Assembly: GCA_021151605.1 (NCBI GenBank)
Contig: JAGKWZ010000205.1
Span: 1 to 10,062, forward strand
Length of the DNA stretch: 10,062 nucleotides
Reading direction: 5' to 3'
Source: Verrucomicrobiaceae bacterium
GTDB taxonomy: Bacteria > Verrucomicrobiota > Verrucomicrobiia > Verrucomicrobiales > Verrucomicrobiaceae
Numbering within the stretch: the first letter of the stretch is position 1; each line of letters starts with the position of its first letter. A model generated the notes under the pieces. That model searched no databases and was not told the origin of the DNA. It worked only from the letters and a program-made list of their open reading frames with translations. Shown one piece after another: positions 7,741 through 10,062 of this stretch. The position numbers were made by a program, and so were the translations under genes.

Positions 7741-10062
7741 AGCGAATCATTGCTAGAAGACAGCTCTGAGATGACGGAAGTCATCTCGATGTCACGATCT
7801 CCCCGTCTATTACTGCTTGTATGAATTCCAGAAACATCATGCTGGCTATGAGTAGACAGTGGAGCATACGATAATGACGACGAAGAACGACGTCTACCAC
7901 CCAGGCTATCCAAATCTTGACTCGAGCGACGGGATGTGCCGCTGAAGTACGCGAAGATGCTGCTGACAATTCCGCATTGATTGCTCTTCTTCGTTCCAGG
8001 CAAAGTTTCGAGAGCCTTGCCCTTTGCAACTATCTTCAGATCCCGAGAGAGCCGCGAATACTGTGGAGACGATAGGAAATGAGCATGCAAGTGTAAACTG
8101 CGAGCTTCAACAGTCATCGTTGCTGGTTGCCTTGCATGTTGATGCTGATGCTGACTGGGGCTTTCTGAGATCGTTGAGAGCATGGGAGAATATGCAGAGG
8201 CATATCCGCTCATGGCACTAGCAGGTGTCGATTGAGAAGGGTAGGTGGAATTGGTCGTTAGGGGAGACGGCGTGCTGCTGTTGTCGTGTCTACGACAGGC
8301 TTCATCATGGATGGGATTCATCAAGGGTGACATTCGCTTGACTTCAGTCGACATTGTGAATGTATTTCCTTCCTTCTTCGTATCCAAAGCATCGCTCGCA
8401 GTCTTAAACTCATCTTCGCCGTCTTCATCTGTTGGACAACTTTCCACGTCACCTAGAGGGACCTTACGATCATCACATTGATCTGAATTCACGAAATCAT
8501 TCCTAAACGTGCTATGAGCAGTAATCTGTGTTGCTGAATTGTAGCGATTGCCTTCATCGGAAACCTCTTGGTTCAAGGGAGTAGCTGGAGATTCTGAATG
8601 TTCACCACTCTCTTGGCTGTCATCGAGACCCAGAATATCAATTATGAAATCGCCAGGATTCATATTAGCCATGTACTGTAAGCGGTATGCTGAGGAAGAG
8701 GCAGAAATGTTCGATGCACTTGCCAACATAGCCACCGCTTGACTCGTGGGTCCATAGTAGACGAGTACACCACCACTACCCAAAAGCAATAGCGAATCAA
8801 ATAGACTAAACACTTCGGACCTAGGCTGATGAATTGTAAGGGCAATTGTTGAGTGGTACGTACGAGACATGTTATGCAGTGTCTTGACCAGACGCAGGGA
8901 GGTAGCAGTGTCGAGTCCAGATGTTGGCTCATCTAGAAGGAGGGTTGCAGGATTCGACAGCACTTCGAGGGCCATGGATAAGCGCCGACGTTGACCACCT
9001 GATATAGCTCGCTGTCCGGCGGAGCCGCCGGCTGAACCGCTTCCTGAGCCAGTTGTGCCACTGGAAGCACCTGCGCCACTTCCAGTACCTGTGCCCGATC
9101 CTACAGTATGATGCGCTATGCCTTGCAAACCCAGCTCATGCATAAGATGAGCCGCACTGCATCAATCAATGAAGATGCAAAGCGAAAGGAAAGCACTTGA
9201 TCAGATCAAACAGAAGCACGATAAAGGTGAGGTACTGCCTTACCGACAGAGACGCTTTCGCGTCGACATCTCATCCGGAAGACGAATCATGGCGGCGAAA
9301 ACCATCGTTTCCCATACAGTAAGTGATGCCACAAGACTATCGTGTTGGTGCACAAAGCCCTGCTTCCGCATAATCTGTAAAATGATGAAGTCAGCTCTTA
9401 GTACAAATGTCTAGCAACTTCGGAATAGATTCTCACCTCGTTGTAGGCCTGATTAGAAAAGACGACATTATTGATAGCGCGCTTGCCACTAAATTCACCG
9501 GAGAACATTTGGCCTCCAAGGAGTTTAAGCAGCGTTGTTTTCCCTGTGTGAAATTGTATAAATAATCCAAATCACACATTCCATCCCACTGTACGTTCTT
9601 ACCACAGCCCGAAGGACCCATCACTGCGGTTACAGACCCAGACTTCAATTGACCGGAGACCTGTGATGTTAAAAAATGTATATTGATGAACGTTTAAAAA
9701 GGCTCAATCGGGGATGGCCTACATTTTGCAAAATGCGTTTGCGGGGAGCAGGTGTAGCTGACATCAATGGGATCAAGAGGAGCAATGTGCCCATGAAGTT
9801 CACGGCATGGGTCAAGCGCTCCAGCTGCTCCTCCATTTGAGCCATAGGATTATCCTCTTTAGCGCTGTTCTCAATGTTCTTATAACAGTCACTTGAGAGC
9901 TCTTCCCCATGGTCCTTGAGACACTGGAGAATATCGGCAGCCTCTATGAAGTCACCGCAAAGCTTTTCAGCATCCGCATTACAAGCACCAAGAGTTGTGC
10001 TACCCAAATATGTGCTACATTTTTTACTCAGCTTATCCTTGTTATTGTACAAACAATAAATC
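7734..10062 (-). CDS. Eukaryotic ABCG-type half transporter, five exons, partial at both ends, with GLG1-type Cys-rich N-terminus
   Basis: The exons are 10062-9723, 9660-9603, 9543-9437, 9374-9244 and 9156-about 7734; splicing joins every phase correctly into about 685 residues. The first codon seen is 10061-10059, and the frame continues past the window. Residues 1-65 hold GLG1-type (Cys_rich_FGFR) units: the end of one (YCLYNNKDKLSKKC) and one complete (ACNADAEKLC...ILQCL...LSSDC). Residues 86-102 form a membrane span, followed by basic PRKR. The ATPase domain begins RKRILQNVSG and contains Walker A GPSGCGKTT (128-136), Q-loop FVHQHD (175-180), signature ISGGQ (263-267), Walker B TLLLDEP with Asp287/Glu288, and H-loop His321; it ends near NPGDFIIDIL (378-387). 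A Ser-rich linker follows, and the six-helix membrane domain lies beyond the junction. All ATPase residues are intact. The layout resembles fungal Adp1. The substrate is unknown. The first beta-strand motif usual before ILxNVSG is missing. Confidence 0.8.
9015..9101 (-). repeat. Gly/Ser/Thr low-complexity tract inside the ABC ATPase domain
   Basis: Twenty-nine residues built almost only of Gly, Ser, Thr and Ala (GSGTGTGSGAGASSGTTGSG, then SGSAGGSAG) sit between HHTVGS and QRAISGGQ. The DNA is a run of GGN codons alternating with Ser/Thr/Ala codons. Most ABCG proteins have only about 5-10 residues at this place. The reading frame and the flanking motifs are intact, so it is an in-frame expansion, not an unrecognised intron. 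Confidence 0.8.
9157..9243 (-). other. Intron 4 of the ABCG gene (87 nt, phase 2)
   Basis: The donor is GTAAGGCAG after CTC TGT CG, and the acceptor is TTGATGCAG before T GCG GCT. The split codon becomes CGT (Arg), giving RKRLCRAAHLMHELGL, the helix expected between the Q-loop and the signature motif. Retention would hit a TAA immediately at the donor. Confidence 0.9.
9375..9436 (-). other. Intron 3 of the ABCG gene (62 nt, phase 0)
   Basis: The donor is GTGAGAATC after NQAYNE, and the acceptor is CATTTTACAG before ATT ATG CGG (IMRKQGFVHQ). A TACTAAG and a CTGAC, both near fungal branch-site consensus, lie 20-30 nt before the acceptor. The join restores the stretch leading to the Q-loop. Confidence 0.9.
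9544..9602 (-). other. Intron 2 of the ABCG gene (59 nt, phase 1)
   Basis: It splits the Walker A loop: exon end TGT G, donor GTAAGAAC, acceptor TTTCACACAG, next exon GG AAA ACA ACG. Splicing restores GPSGCGKTTLL exactly. Retention would shift the frame, because 59 is not a multiple of three. Confidence 0.92.
9661..9722 (-). other. Intron 1 of the ABCG gene (62 nt, phase 0)
   Basis: The donor is GTAGGC after the codons for ILQN, and the acceptor is AACATCACAG before GTC TCC (VS). Splicing makes RKRILQNVSG, the standard entry to an ABCG ATPase domain. Retention gives an in-frame TAA at 9671-9669. A possible branch site TTTAAC lies about 10 nt before the acceptor. The donor is the weakest of the four introns, but the protein outcome supports it. 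Confidence 0.75.

Noticed and set aside
7428..9143. A 571-codon open frame on the minus strand running from the ABC transporter across the junction
   Set aside because: Its C-terminal 100 or so residues are the antisense of leuB and its spacer, and its first Met is internal to an exon. It is a chimeric reading frame, not a protein.
9169..9414. An 81-codon plus-strand open frame over exon D and intron 4
   Set aside because: It is antisense to a well-supported ABC exon and has no recognisable motif.
9669..10052. A stand-alone small Cys-rich protein ending SSIYIF
   Set aside because: The last 15 or so residues are intron 1 read through, and the apparent start is a TTG inside a continuing exon. 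The splice to VSGQLKSG explains the region better.
7512..10062. Horizontal transfer of leuB into a eukaryotic genome
   Set aside because: The fragment is truncated, joined head-on to a broken exon, and flanked by ordinary bacterial genes with a bacterial terminator. A chimera explains this with fewer assumptions.

Overview
This window joins two unrelated DNAs. Positions 1 to about 7731 are bacterial: close-packed intron-free genes, a rho-independent terminator, and a gene overlap of 11 bases. Positions from about 7735 to 10062 are eukaryotic: one gene on the minus strand, split by four short GT-AG introns of 59-87 nt. The change happens inside two coding sequences at once. A bacterial leuB reading right stops after 74 codons, and a eukaryotic ABCG transporter gene reading left stops before its membrane domain. 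An assembly or cloning chimera is the simplest explanation. A real integration cannot be excluded from one window.

Bacterial part, left to right. A truncated DCC-family (DUF393) thiol-disulfide oxidoreductase on the minus strand runs off the left edge. It overlaps the end of a DUF1361 integral membrane protein on the same strand. A strong terminator follows at 983-1015. It belongs to a very large secreted protein of about 2,100 residues, also on the minus strand. That protein consists of a signal peptide, one ELWxxDGT unit split by a six-repeat NHL beta-propeller, about 16 further ELWxxDGT units, a choice-of-anchor-D-like domain, two Ig-like domains, a putative-Ig (He_PIG-like) domain, and a C-terminal region of about 425 residues that I cannot name. 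A spacer of about 170 bp separates it from the divergent leuB (3-isopropylmalate dehydrogenase). The giant multidomain surface protein, the lack of clear Shine-Dalgarno sites and the closing GYFMLPQ-type tail suggest Verrucomicrobiota, possibly near Prosthecobacter. This placement rests on recollection of family style and is only moderately sure.

Eukaryotic part. The gene enters from the right edge within Cys-rich GLG1-type repeats. A single membrane span follows, then a complete ABCG nucleotide-binding domain rebuilt from five exons, then a Ser-rich linker of about 300 residues. Short introns and an Adp1-like layout (extracytoplasmic Cys-rich N-terminus, membrane span, ATPase) suggest a fungus, perhaps a chytrid-like lineage, or another intron-rich protist. 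The GLG1-type domain on an ABCG half-transporter and a Gly/Ser tract inserted just before the ABC signature are the most notable features on this side.
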